A stretch of 64,000 nt of DNA from Euryodendron excelsum (taxonomy: Eukaryota > Streptophyta > Magnoliopsida > Ericales > Pentaphylacaceae). Of this stretch, positions 23,353 through 33,540 are shown piece after piece. The notes under the pieces were generated by a model. It was not told the DNA's origin and made no database searches. It saw only the letters and a list, made by a program, of their open reading frames with translations. The stretch is from assembly GCA_033060915.1 (NCBI GenBank), contig CM065377.1, forward strand, positions 34,969,183-35,033,182, given 5' to 3'. The first letter of the stretch is position 1; every line of letters starts with the position of its first letter. Position numbers and translations under genes: made by a program.

Positions 23353-23720
23353 TTGCCGGTTTGATTTCCTAAGGCCGGCGTGGTCGGAAATGGAGACCGG
23401 CCCACTAGGGGCAAAACGGTCATTTTGTACCGGGTTTGCCGGAACTGACTCGGAATGGTAAAGGAAGGTCGAGAACACTATAAAAAGTATTCTCGGGACA
23501 TTACCGGTTTGATACCCAGAGCCGGTGTGGTCGAAAAAGGAGACCGGCCCTCTAGGGGCAAAACGGTCATTTTGTACCGGGTTGGCCGGAACTAACTCGG
23601 AATGGTCCAGAAAGGTAAAGGAAGGTCGAGAACACTATAAAAAGTATTCTCGGGACATTACCGATTTGATACCCAGAGCCGGTGTGGTTCCCGGGGCATC
23701 CGGATGCCTAGGGGCAAGAT
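23353..23720 (-). repeat. 157-bp U3 repeat in LTR 5
   Basis: Two full units and a partial unit with GCCGG, CTCGG.ATGG and GGGGCAAAACGGTCATTTTG landmarks. CGGAATGG recurs 147 bases apart; one unit lacks about 10 bases, which restores 157. Confidence 0.75.
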
Positions 23721-23814
23721 GGTCATCTTGACCGAAAAGTCTCGAAAAAGGTCCTAAGGGTAGTCTAGTCATTTTTCACCGAAGTGAGCTAACAAACATG
23801 GGTATTGACCTAGG

Positions 23815-24250
23815 TTTTGAGTGTTTCCACCACTCGGACGGGGTTGAGTATTTCCGCTACTCGGACGGGGTTGACGATTTGAGAGTATTTCCGCTACTCT
23901 AACGGTTCTGTGAGTATTTCTGCTACTCTAACGGTTGAGTATTTCCGCTACTCTAACGGTTGAGTGAGTAGTTTTGCTACTCGGACCGTCTCGAGGAATA
24001 AACTGTCTCGAGAGAGGGATTGGAAAGGGGTCTTACCGTCTCCAAAGAGACGTGCCTGGATTGGAACCGTCTCGAGGAATAAACTGTCTCGAGAGAGGGA
24101 TTGGAAAGGGGTCTTACTGACTCCGAAAAGATGTGCCTGGGTTTTGAGTGTTTCCGCCACTCTAACGGTGTGAGTGTTTCCGCCACTTTGACGGTTTTGT
24201 GAGTGTTTCCGCCACTCTGATGGTTTTGTGAGTAGTTTTGCTACTTGGAC
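23815..24250 (-). repeat. AACGG/GAGTATTTCCGC repeat array with CTCGAG cassettes
   Basis: Units of about 26-30 bases read GAGT(A/G)TTTC(C/T)GC(T/C)ACTC(T/G)(A/G)ACGGTT on the plus strand. Two CTCGAG cassettes (about 23988-24120) are embedded. LTR 6 has the same arrangement. Confidence 0.8.
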
Positions 24251-24486
24251 CGTCTCGAGGAATAAACTGTCTCGAGAGAGGGATTGGAATTGGAATAAGA
24301 AAGGACAATGCCCCTAAGGGCATTTTGGTCATTTTGCCTCTATTTGGGCCTGATAGGCCCGCGAAGCGATGGAAAGACGGAATTTGGACTAAAGGATTGG
24401 TTTCGATTGGAATATGTCCATAATGACTTGAAAACAAGTCTGGACGGAGTGTAGACTGCCGAGCGGTCAAAAAAGGGGTGCTTACA

Positions 24487-26154
24487 ACCTCCTTGTTGTC
24501 CTTGGCGGCAGGCTCTTCCATAAACAAGGTGGCTAACTTGCCTCCCTCCAACTCGAATGGTTTTGTCGATGCCTTTGGCTCTTCTAGCTCGCAGCCCATG
24601 TCTTCATACTCAGTCACGGGCCAATGGTTCTCCAATAAGCGATGTTCAGCCGCGGCATACCTCGGGTGTAAAAACTCAGCACCCCACCCATCAATAGCCA
24701 TGTCTTCAGCAAGATCCTCCTCCATAAGCATTAGCTCCTCAACTGGCCAATTAGAAGAATCGAGCACCTCATTAGGGTTATAATGACAGATCGGGCATAA
24801 TGGGAGATTCTCCTCCCAGTCATTCTCTTCATCAACCTCCTAATCCTCTTCACAATCCTCATCCATGGTCTCATCCAATCCTCCCTTGTCTTCTATTTCT
24901 ATTAGTATCACATTGACTGTGTGGTCCGGCAGAGGGTTGGTGGTCACATTAGGGGTTGGAGTAGGTTTCACCAGTTGCAGATCAATGGCCTTATTGTTGA
25001 TTAAGTCTTGGATTTTATATTTGAGGGAGAAGCAACTCTCGGTATCATGCCCTTGGCCACCTGAATGGTACTTATAGGTGAGGGTGCTATTAAAGTTGGG
25101 GGGTAGGGGACTTGGCAATGATGAGTAGGTATGGGTTTTAGGATGTTGTTCTTTAGGAGGTTATGGTAGGCTTCAGTTTGGGTTTAGGCTAAGACATCAA
25201 AATTACAAAAGCATCGGGAAAGCCCATTAAAATTAGGTCGTGCCCCAATAGGGCCAATGTTGGGTGCTTGAGCAGGCATATTTAGAGTGGGCATGGGTAA
25301 GATAGGATGAGACTGAAGTGGTGGAAGGTATTGAGGTGGTTGAACGAGTAAGATGGCATACACACCTCTTTCCTTCTTGATCACTCCTCTTGTAGTAGCC
25401 ACTTTTTTGGCTATATTGGCAGAACTTTATCCAGTTTTTGCATAGGGGTCTATAATCCTTCCTGTCTTGAGCCCGCTCTTTATCATTTCTCCCTACATGA
25501 TGACCTCGGAAAAGCTTTTTCCTATGCTAGTGCAAAGTTTCTCGTAGTATGTGCCTTGGAATGTATGTACGAACAATTACACATACTCCTCTTCTTCCAA
25601 TGAGGGATTGACTTGTGCAGCAGCTTCTCTTTATCTCAAGCATAGCCCTTGAAGCTTTCTTTCTTACCTTTACTCATCATCATCAACGACCACCAATTGA
25701 AAGTGAGGTCGATGTTATGACGGTATTGGGCTTTGAATGCATTGACTAGCTCAATCCAAGTTGTGATCTTCCTTAGGTCTAGACGGGCGAACCATTGTAG
25801 AGCAGACCCAGTGAGACTGTGTTGGAACAACTGCATGAGGAGTTTCGAATTGTTCCCATGACCACTCAGTGCTCCAGCATACATGCAAAGATGGGCAATA
25901 GGGTTACCAGTGCCATCATACTTCAGAAAGTCAAGCATTTTGAACTTGGTAGGTCTTGGATGGTCCAGGAAGAAACACAACTCATTATAAGATGCAAGTC
26001 CAAAGGAATCATGGCCATAAAGGCTTCGTAGTGAGTCCTCCAACCCTTGGATTTTTAGACTGAGAGGGTCTTGAGGAGTTCTTTTCGTAGCAGGCGAGAG
26101 CAGTATGATTTCTTCTTCCTCAGTACTAGCCCCCTTGGCATCTTCCTTGTCCAT
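24487..26154 (-). pseudogene. Ty3/Gypsy gag-like gene, decayed
   Basis: The start ATG at 26154 opens a 172-codon frame (to 25636). It has an acidic N-terminus, then the classic Retrotrans_gag order: FKMLDFLKYDGTGNP, HLCMYAGALSGHG, LLMQLFQHSLTGSALQWFARL, TTWIELVNAFKAQYRHNID, ESFKGYA. Gag forms the capsid of the retrotransposon particle in the cytoplasm. After a stop at 25636 homologous sequence continues in broken frames: a Pro-rich linker (25402-25184), a zinc-knuckle-like KYHSGGQGHDTESC segment (about 25070-25020) and an acidic stretch reaching the solo LTR at 24487. No protease motif is seen. It lies on the same strand as the neighbouring mobile-domain gene (26283-28166), which is unexpected. 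It probably belongs to a minus-oriented element whose antisense gene is at 15459-17303. Confidence 0.8.
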
Positions 26155-26282
26155 CCTATTTTAAGGTTACCATACCAAAATAAAAAAAGGCATAAAATGA
26201 AACCTATCTGACAAAGTTTAAAATATCTAGATAATAATGAAAAAGCAAATCATAACAGGGGCGAACCCAAATCAAAGCTGCC

Positions 26283-28166
26283 CTAGTCAGCTAAATCAGG
26301 AAGAGACAAATCAGGGGCAATCTGTGAACCTCCGGCTCCCTACAAGAGAAATAGAAAAGCCAAGTCATGATAGGTGATAGATAAATACAGTTGTTGTGAA
26401 TGCAAAAAATTAGAAAGGAGATAAGGTGAGCTCACCGGATCACCACCCATCCGGGCTAACAAGGTAGATAAGGCAGCCACATTCGCCTGATACTGATCCC
26501 GCTCACCTTAATACTGCTCACGCTTGGCCTCGTACTAGTCACGCTCTGCCTAGTACTGATCCCTCTCGTCCCTCATGGCAGCAAACTCCGTTGGAGGCAC
26601 ATAACCCTGCGAACGGTGCCATATATTCACCACCTCGTGACCTACGACCATACCTCCTACCACTACATTAAAGGAAGTCAAGCCTCCTATGGATCTCTCA
26701 GCAAAATGGGTCATATAATCAAAATCTGGTGGAAGTAATGAGGTAACACCTAGCTGGGGCTCAATCAAGGGTACAGCAGCATCCGCACGGAAAAACCCAT
26801 ACATGTAGTGGGGAGGAGAGTCGGTAGCACGAAACTCCCTATGAAACTAGTGCCAATGCGTCTCTCCTAAATATATCTCCTAAGACTCAGTCCCGAAAAA
26901 TGAGACTCTAGACAAAGATAGCGGGACAAGATACCTCACAGTCTCATAATACTCAGAACTAGTGAAAGGTATCCATGTCACGTCATTCGGTACCAACAAC
27001 TCCAAGTTTGCTTGAATAGTGACAAAATCTATGATCTCGAAACACTGGTCAATCTGACAATGCGCCCACCTCAAGGCCTGTGGATAAGAGTTAACGATAC
27101 GGAACCAAGGGCGGTGAATGGGTACATACTTGTAACTCCACCAAATCAAGAAAAGTCAGAAGCCAGTAATACTACTCCAACGAGCCAAAGTCCTCCGTTA
27201 CATACTCCCAAGGAAGCATGCAAAGGTGAAAGATCCCCAATCTACACCTGTCAAGGCATCTAGATCAACCACTAAACTCACCAATGAAGGCGGAATGGTG
27301 GACCTGTTGTTGTTGCAGAAACAGCTAAATACTACAAATAACACTAACCAGCGTCTCATAATGGCCCGACGGGCTGGCGGGCGCTCAGTACTGAAATCCA
27401 GAATATGCTAGCAGAGAAGGGCAGTAGAGGATGACGGCCCTGTAAAAGGTGGTAGATGTAGCAAATAACAAACCAAGATCACATCAACTAGCCTCAGCTC
27501 GATCCGGCGACCTATAAAGGATAGCCCAATAATGATCGGCCAGTCTAATTGGGTCGGCATAAGCTCAAAGCTAACAAAATGGAATATCCCAGTCTCCCCG
27601 AACCACCTCTTAACCAAAGCACGAACCAGTCAACAATCCAACCAATCCGTCTAAAGCCGCATGAAAGAACTGAAGCCTATGTCAACTAAGAAGGTCTGGG
27701 TAGACGCAGCAACTGACCTCATCGCCCCAAGAGCCAGATGGAATGCCCCAAGAGCTAGATGGAACGCCCCTCTGAAGGTGGAATGTCTATGCGGAACCAT
27801 CTATCGGCGAGCATAAGCACTAGGATGGTAGGCCAGATCACCCAAAGGCGGGATGTCAACTACCACCAGATCATCCAAAGTAGGGCTGGCATGTCTAATC
27901 CTAACACTCACCCTCCCATAACCTATAAGAGGATCCTTGGGCCCCTGTGCCTTATCACTGTCATTGCTACAGCTCTCCTCAATGTCAAGCTCAAAGGGTG
28001 GCTCATTAGCCGTTCAGCTACTGCTAGTGGCTGCCCGACTAGTTGTCTGCCGACTGCTCCCAGAATGAGAGCTACTCCTACTAGCCTCTCCGGTGTTTGG
28101 ATCCCACCGAACACCCTTGCCAAGTCAACGTCTCCTTTCAAATCCACCCTCACCTGCATCAGCCAT
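26283..28166 (-). pseudogene. Plant-mobile-domain-like element gene (decayed), - strand
   Basis: The ATG at 28164-28166 is one base after the acceptor TCTTTTGCTAG|G. The N-terminus is MADAGEGGFERRR followed by an early stop and a Ser-rich stretch, parallel to the copy at 15459. Downstream are the ALVKRWFGETGIFHFVSFEL motif and LDWPIIIGLSFIGRRI (27617-27470), DVTWIPF and YLVPLSLSRVSFFG (about 26975-26890), then VGHEVVNIWHRSQGYVPPTEF (about 26645-26585). Four to five ERDQY-type repeats (26580-26480) predict a coiled coil. It ends SLPDLAD with a stop at 26283-26285. In-frame stops are spread through it. Relative to the polypurine tract and LTR at 35421-35438 the gene is antisense. Solo LTR 6 sits in its first intron. 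Confidence 0.7.
26340..26435 (-). other. Small 3' intron of antisense gene (96 bp)
   Basis: Minus strand ATCCG|GTGAGC to TTCTCTTGTAG|GG. Same protein position as the 67-bp intron at 17133-17199: directly after the coiled coil and an L.AR(M/L)...GG segment, before a short acidic tail. Confidence 0.6.
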
Positions 28167-28312
28167 CCTAGCAAAAGAGAAGGAAGAAAAGAAACATGTC
28201 AAGATCTATCAGTCAGCATCATGAACAATGGCAAAGGAAAAGAAAAGAAAAGAATGAAGAAAAAAGAGGGATAGGGGCACGAAACGTGTCGAGTTTTTCA
28301 AATAGTTTCTCA

Positions 28313-29132
28313 ATCATTCCCGGTTTTATAAACTTTTTATCCTCAAAAAATTTATTTTTAAAATCAATCCTGGTTTTATAAACTTTTTATCCTCAAAAAA
28401 GTTGTTTTCAAAATCAATCCCGGTTTTCTAAACTTTTACCTCAAAAAGTTGGTTTTAATTTCAATCCCGGTTTTATAAACTTTTTATCCTCAAAAAAGTT
28501 GTTTTCAAAATCAATCCCAGTTTTATAAACTTTTCATCCTTAAAACAGTTGTTTTCCAAATCACTACAGATTTTATAAACTTTTAACGCTAAAAAAAGTT
28601 GGTTTCAAAATCACTCTTGGTTTTCCAGCCTTTTCCTTTAAAAAGTTTATCTCAAAAGCAATCTCGGTTTTCTAGACTTTTTTGCACAAAAAATTGATTT
28701 CGATTTTAATCTTAGTTTTCTAAACTTTTTCTCCTCAAAAAGTTAGTTTCAAATCAATCTCGGCTTTCTAACTTTTTCCTCAAAAAGTTCAAATCAATTT
28801 TAACTTCAGTTTCTCAAAAACTTTTTCCGCGCCTAAACTCGGGTTTTCAAAACGCTTTCTCCTCCAAAAAAACATGATTTTTAGGGCTTTCCCTCATAAG
28901 CCCCGGTCCTATGATTTTTTAGGGCTTTCCCTCAAAAGTCCTGGTTCGATAGTTTCCAAGGCTTTCCCTTCAAAAGCCTATCCCTCTCCCTATTCTAAAG
29001 AACCCTTTTTAAAGTTTCCCTCAACTTTTTTTCTACAAAAATTCCAAGTGTCAATTTTGTTGAAAAATCCAACGGAGTCCCCTTTATAAAAGACCTCTAC
29101 AACACCACACAACAGTAAACTCACAGCGTCAC
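28313..29132. repeat. 50-bp repeat tract in intron 1 of antisense gene
   Basis: Units near 28313, 28363, 28413, 28460, 28510 and 28560 share CAATCCCGGTTTTATAAACT, CTCAAAAAAGTTGTTTTC and AAAAT, with a period of 47-50 bases, then degenerate. The 28870-29000 stretch has AGGGCTTTCCCTCA repeats. It ends at the GTCAC duplication of solo LTR 6. Confidence 0.8.
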
Positions 29133-29394
29133 TGTAAGCACCCCATTTTTGACCGCTCGGCAATCTACACTCCGTCCAGACTTGTTTTCAAGTCATTATG
29201 GACATATTCCAATCGAAACCAATCCTCTAGTCCAAATTCCGTCTTTCCATCGCTTCGCGGGCCTATCAGGCCCGAATAGAGGCAAAATGACCAAAATGCC
29301 CTTAGGGGCATTATCCTTTCTTATTCCAATTCCAATCCCTCTCTCGAGACAGTTTATTCCTTGAGACGGTCCGAGTAGTAAAACTACTCACAAA

Positions 29395-29950
29395 ACCGTT
29401 AGAGTGGCGGAAACACTCACCAAACCGTCAGAGTGGCGGAAACACTCACAAAACCGTCAGAGTGGCGGAAACACTCACACCGTTAGAGTGGCGGAAACAC
29501 TCAAAACCCAGGCACGTCTCTTCGGAGTCGGTAAGACCCCTTTCCAATCCCTCTCTCGAGACAGTTTATTCCTCGAGACGGTTCCAATCCAGGCACGTCT
29601 CTTCGGAGTCGGTAAGACCCCTTTCCAATCCCTCTCTCGAGACAGTTTATTCCTCGAGACGGTCCGAGTAGCAAAACTACTCACAAAACCGTTAGAGTAG
29701 CAGAAATACTCACAAACCCGTTAGAGTAGCGGAAATACTCACAGACCCGTTAGAGTAGCGAAAATACTCACAGAACCGTTAGAGTAGCGAAAATACTCAC
29801 AGACCCGTTAGAGTAGCGGAAATACTCACAAGACCCGTTAGAGTAGCGGAAATACGCAACCCCGTCCGAGTAGCGGAAATACTCACAAATCATCAACCCC
29901 GTCCGAGTAGCGGAAATACTCATACCGTTAGAGTGGCGGAAACACTCAAA
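29395..29950 (+). repeat. CCGTTAGAGT(G/A)GCGGAAA repeat array, 26-30 bp
   Basis: Four GTGGCGGAAACACTCAC-type units (29395-29506), two CTCGAG cassettes (29507-29664), then about nine GTAGCGGAAATACTCAC-type units to 29950. Exact spacing of neighbouring CCGTCA starts (29425, 29454) is 29. Each unit carries CCGTTA/CCGTCA, the complement of an AACGG core. Confidence 0.9.
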
Positions 29951-30070
29951 ACCTAGGTCAACACCCGTGTCTGTTAGCTCACTCCGATGAAAAATGACCA
30001 AATTACCCTTTGGACCTTTTCCGGTCAAGATGACCATTTTGCCCCTAGGCATCCGAACGCCCCGGGAACC

Positions 30071-30700
30071 ACACCGGCTCGGGGTATCAAACCGGTAATG
30101 TCCCGAGAATACTTTTTATAGTGTTCTCAACCTCCCTTTACCTTTCCGGACCATTCCGAGTTAGTTCCGGCCAACTCGGTGCAAAATGACTGTTTTGCCC
30201 CTGGAGGGCCGGTCTCCTTCTTCGACCACACCGACTATGGGTATCAAACCAGTAATGTCTCGAGAATACTTTTTATAGTGTTCTCGACCTTCCTTTACCT
30301 TTCCGGACCATTCCGAGTTAGTTCCGGCCAACCCGGTGTAAAATGATCGTTTTGCCCCTAGAGGGCCGGTCTCCTTCTTCGACCACACCGGCTCTGGGTA
30401 TCAAACCGGTAATGTCCCGAGAATACTTTTTATAGTGTTCTCGACCTTCTTTTACCTTTCCGGACCATTCCGAGTCAGTTCCGGCAAACCCGGTACAAAA
30501 TGACCGTTTTGCCCCGGGTGGGCTGGTCTCCATTTCCGATCACGCCGGCTCTGGGTATCAAACCGGCAACCTCTGGGAACATTCTAAATAATGTTTTCAA
30601 ATCCCAAGTTTTCTTCTGGGACAGTTTGAGTCTGTCCCGGTAGTTTTCCGGTCCGGTTGACCGTTTTGCCCCTAAAGGCTCGGTCAACCTTTCCGACACA
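30071..30700 (+). repeat. 157-bp tandem repeat, four units
   Basis: The same codon-sized landmark (TTAGTTCCGG or TCAGTTCCGG) starts at 30161, 30318 and 30475, exactly 157 bases apart each time. Units contain GGTATCAAACCGGTAATGTC, GAGAATACTTTTTATAGTGT, CCATTCCGAG and GACCGTTTTGCCCC. Confidence 0.9.
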
Positions 30701-30957
30701 TCCAATCCTCACTTTTCAAGTCAAATACCTCCAGGACACTATTTTAAGTGTTCCTGCTCCTTTCCGGCCTTCCGGGTCACTCCCGGCTCCTTCGAATCAT
30801 TCCCGGACTTTCTGGAGTCACTCCTAGTGAAGCTAGGCTGAAGTTTACATGGTAGTCAGTAGTACAGGCGCCCAAATCTAGTCAAAGATACATTGCTTGC
30901 CGACCTTAATTGTTTCCTAAATGGCTGGCGCCACTGGCGCCAAGCCAAAAAATGGCC

Positions 30958-30980
30958 TGGCGCCACTAGTAGTGGCGCCA
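30958..30980. repeat. 23-bp GGCGCC palindrome near LTR promoter
   Basis: Arms TGGCGCCACTA and its exact reverse complement around a single base, within a cluster of GGCGCC boxes at 30926-31020 that ends about 14 bases before the TATA box. Confidence 0.9.
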
Positions 30981-31033
30981 GTATAAATTTTACCCTGGCG
31001 CCACTGCAACAGGCGCCAGGCTTGTCCTCCCTC

Positions 31034-31041
31034 TATAAATA
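31034..31041 (+). promoter_or_regulatory. LTR 6 TATA box
   Basis: TATAAATA followed by ACAGAGCC and a CT-rich leader. The expected transcription start is about 30 bases further on. Confidence 0.8.
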
Positions 31042-31350
31042 CAGAGCCTCATTCAACGTGAAAGGGGTCTGCAAACTTAACCTAGAAATCACACAATTCG
31101 ATACACAGAGCTCGAGCACCTCCAAAAACCCTAGCCTCCCTAGGTTTTCCAAACCCTAGCCATTATACACAAACCCTAGCCTCCTATACACTCATACACA
31201 CCCCTATACACTCATACACTAGCCTTCAACCACTCTCTCAAGACTTGAAGAGCAGCCATTCAAAGCTTAAAGACAATCCTTGAAGACTGAGGGTGAAGAT
31301 CAAGACCAAAGACCAAAGACCGAAGACTGCACGGCGCGCAAAATAAACAA

Positions 31351-31364
31351 GATACAAGGTAGGC
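31351..31364 (+). other. Putative 5' splice site in LTR 6 leader
   Basis: GATACAAG|GTAGGC, exon end at 31358. Confidence 0.55.
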
Positions 31365-31639
31365 TCCCTCTTTAATTTTCTGCACTTCCCCCCTCTCTCT
31401 TCTCTCTCCAACCCACTTGGGTTTTCTCTATTTTAATCCCCCATCTCTTTCCCCCCCTTTCTTTGCATGCTTGAAACAAGGGGATTCCCGGTCCATGTGT
31501 AGGATTGGACTATGGGAGAGTCACTGTGTCGGTGGCTTTCTTCTAGTCTAACCAAAGACCACGTGGGTCCGGCCCCCTTGATTATGTGGTGAAGCCTTAA
31601 CCTTGTATGTTCACAACCCCAAATTGCATTGTGCATATC

Positions 31640-33540
31640 ATAATCTTGCATCTTCCAAAATTCATTTTCAAAGTTGTTTTCAAAACGTTTTTAAACCTGT
31701 TTTCAAAATTGCATCAAAATCTCTTTTTCAAAAACTTGTTTTCAAAACCACAATTCTAGGGTGATTCTAGCCTTTCCATGGCTAGGGTTGCTTTAGGAAA
31801 GTGTTATATTAAGAGTGGCCTTTTGGTCTATATTTTCAAACCTTGTTTTCAAAACCACTTTCTTAAAGTGGTTTTAGCCTTCTTATGGCTAGAATCGCTT
31901 TAGGAAAGTGAGATGTTTTTATCCCTTCTAAAAAGCTCCCTTTTCAAAAATCTCTTCCTAAAAATCTCCTTTTTAACATACTTTCCTAAAGCTCTTCTTT
32001 CCAAAATTATTTTCAAAAACTCCCTTCCAAAATCTATTTTTCAAAACTCCTTTTTTTTTCAACTCCTTTCCAAACTCCTTTCCCCAAAATCCACTCTCTA
32101 AAAACGCTCCCTAAAAATCTTTCCAAAAACTCTCTTTTTCAAAATCTTCCTTCTAGAAATTCCCCCCTAGGATCTTCCTTCCAAAATCTACGTTTCCAAA
32201 AACACACTTTCTAAAAATCCCTTTTCCTTAGAGCCCAAGTCAAGCCCTAGAACCCACAATTAGGAAACCCTAATTTTCTTTCCAAAAACATGATTTTCAA
32301 ACTTTGCCCCAAACCTAGGTTTCCAAAACCCCTTGTTTTCACATTCGAACGATACACGTTTCCAAAACCTATTTTCTATGTTAAAACTACAATTTTCCAA
32401 AGGTAGGGTTTCTAGAATCTCCCTTTCCAAAATCCTTGCCAAATCCTATCTCCCCGTTTAGGAAACTAGATCCCGTCCTCCGTTTTTAGAAATAAAATCC
32501 AACCTTTCTCTTTTAGAAACAAAATCCAATCCCTTCCTAATTCAAATCCTTCCCAAACTTCTACTTTCCTAAATCTTAAGTTTCCAAAACTTGAACATAA
32601 AAATCTTTCTTAATTCAACCATTTCCTAATTCTACCCTCCTTTCAAATCTTAACTTTTCAAATCTAAGTTTTCAAACTCTTCCTAAACTCAAACCTTTCC
32701 TAAACTCAAACCTTTCCTAATTTCAAGACTTTCTAAAATTTAAATTCTAAAACTTTCTAAATCCTAAACTTTCTAAATTTCAAATCTTTCTAAAATTCTA
32801 AGCTTCCTAAATTTGAAACTTTCTTAAGTTGAATCTTTCTAAACCTAAATCTTTCCAAATTCTAAACTTTCCAAAACTTCAAAATCTTTTCGAATCTAAA
32901 ACTTTTCTAAATTCAAAATTTTCTTAATTCAAGACTTTCTTAAGTTGAAAACTTTCTTAATTCAAACATTTCCTAAACTGAAAACTTTCCTTTTTCAAAC
33001 TTTTCCAAAACGAAACTTTCGTATTTTCAAAACTTTCCAAAATCAAAACTTCCCTTTTCAAACATTTCTAAATTCAAAATTTTCTTAATTCAAAACTTTC
33101 CTAATTTCAAAACTTTCTTAATTTCGAAACTCTCCTAATTTGAAAACTTTCCTAATTTAAAACTTTCCTAATTTAAAACTTTCCTAAGTTGAAACTTTCC
33201 TAAACCAAAACTTTCCTAATTCACAACTCGAAACTTTCCAAAAATGAAACTTTCCAAGTTCGAAACTTTCCTAAATCGGGCCTTTCCTAATTCAAACCTT
33301 TCCTAAATCCAATCTTTCTTAAATTCTCAAGTCTTTCCTAGGTCTCCTATCTTTTCCTAAGTCTAGGTTTCCTAAACCTCCATCTTTCCAAAAACAAGTC
33401 TTTCCAAAATCAATCTTTTCAAATCAAAGTCCAATCTTTCCAATTTCAATTTCCAATCTCCTTTTCTAATCTCAAATCAAATCCAATTTTCAATTCAATC
33501 TCTTTCTTCCAATCCAATCTTTCTCTTCAAATCAATCCCT
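31640..33540 (+). repeat. G-poor degenerate repeat stretch of LTR
   Basis: Nearly two kilobases with very few G on the LTR sense strand, made of degenerate ~20-base words such as AACTTTCCTAATTTCAAA (clearest at 32930-33330). Mirror-image C-poor stretches lie at 20220-22300 and 38690-40520 in the minus-oriented copies. Non-coding. Confidence 0.85.

Larger units (their letters stand above)
19388..24486 (-). mobile_element. Solo LTR 5, subfamily A, TSD ACCTC
   Basis: The left end TGTCGCGCCC and right end GGGGTGCTTACA are the two family ends in reverse. ACCTC lies directly outside both (19383-19387 and 24487-24491). Going leftwards from 24486 the LTR shows ~29-bp AACGG repeats, two CTCGAG cassettes, 157-bp repeats (23350-23720), GGCGCC palindromes, TATA at 22913-22920, a splice donor at 22617/22616, a C-poor region (20220-22300) and the terminal block. 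It interrupts gag. Its first ~210 bases encode the same accidental 70-residue reading as the start of LTR 6, so the two copies are very similar there. Confidence 0.93.

Noticed and set aside
24162..24486. Continuation of the 201-codon minus-strand frame into the LTR
   Set aside because: The frame crosses the precise LTR boundary at 24486; only the part right of 24487 belongs to gag. The LTR part is an accidental reading also found at 29149-29364.
29395..29950. CRISPR-like array of short repeats
   Set aside because: Units are contiguous without unique spacers, and the DNA is a plant LTR.
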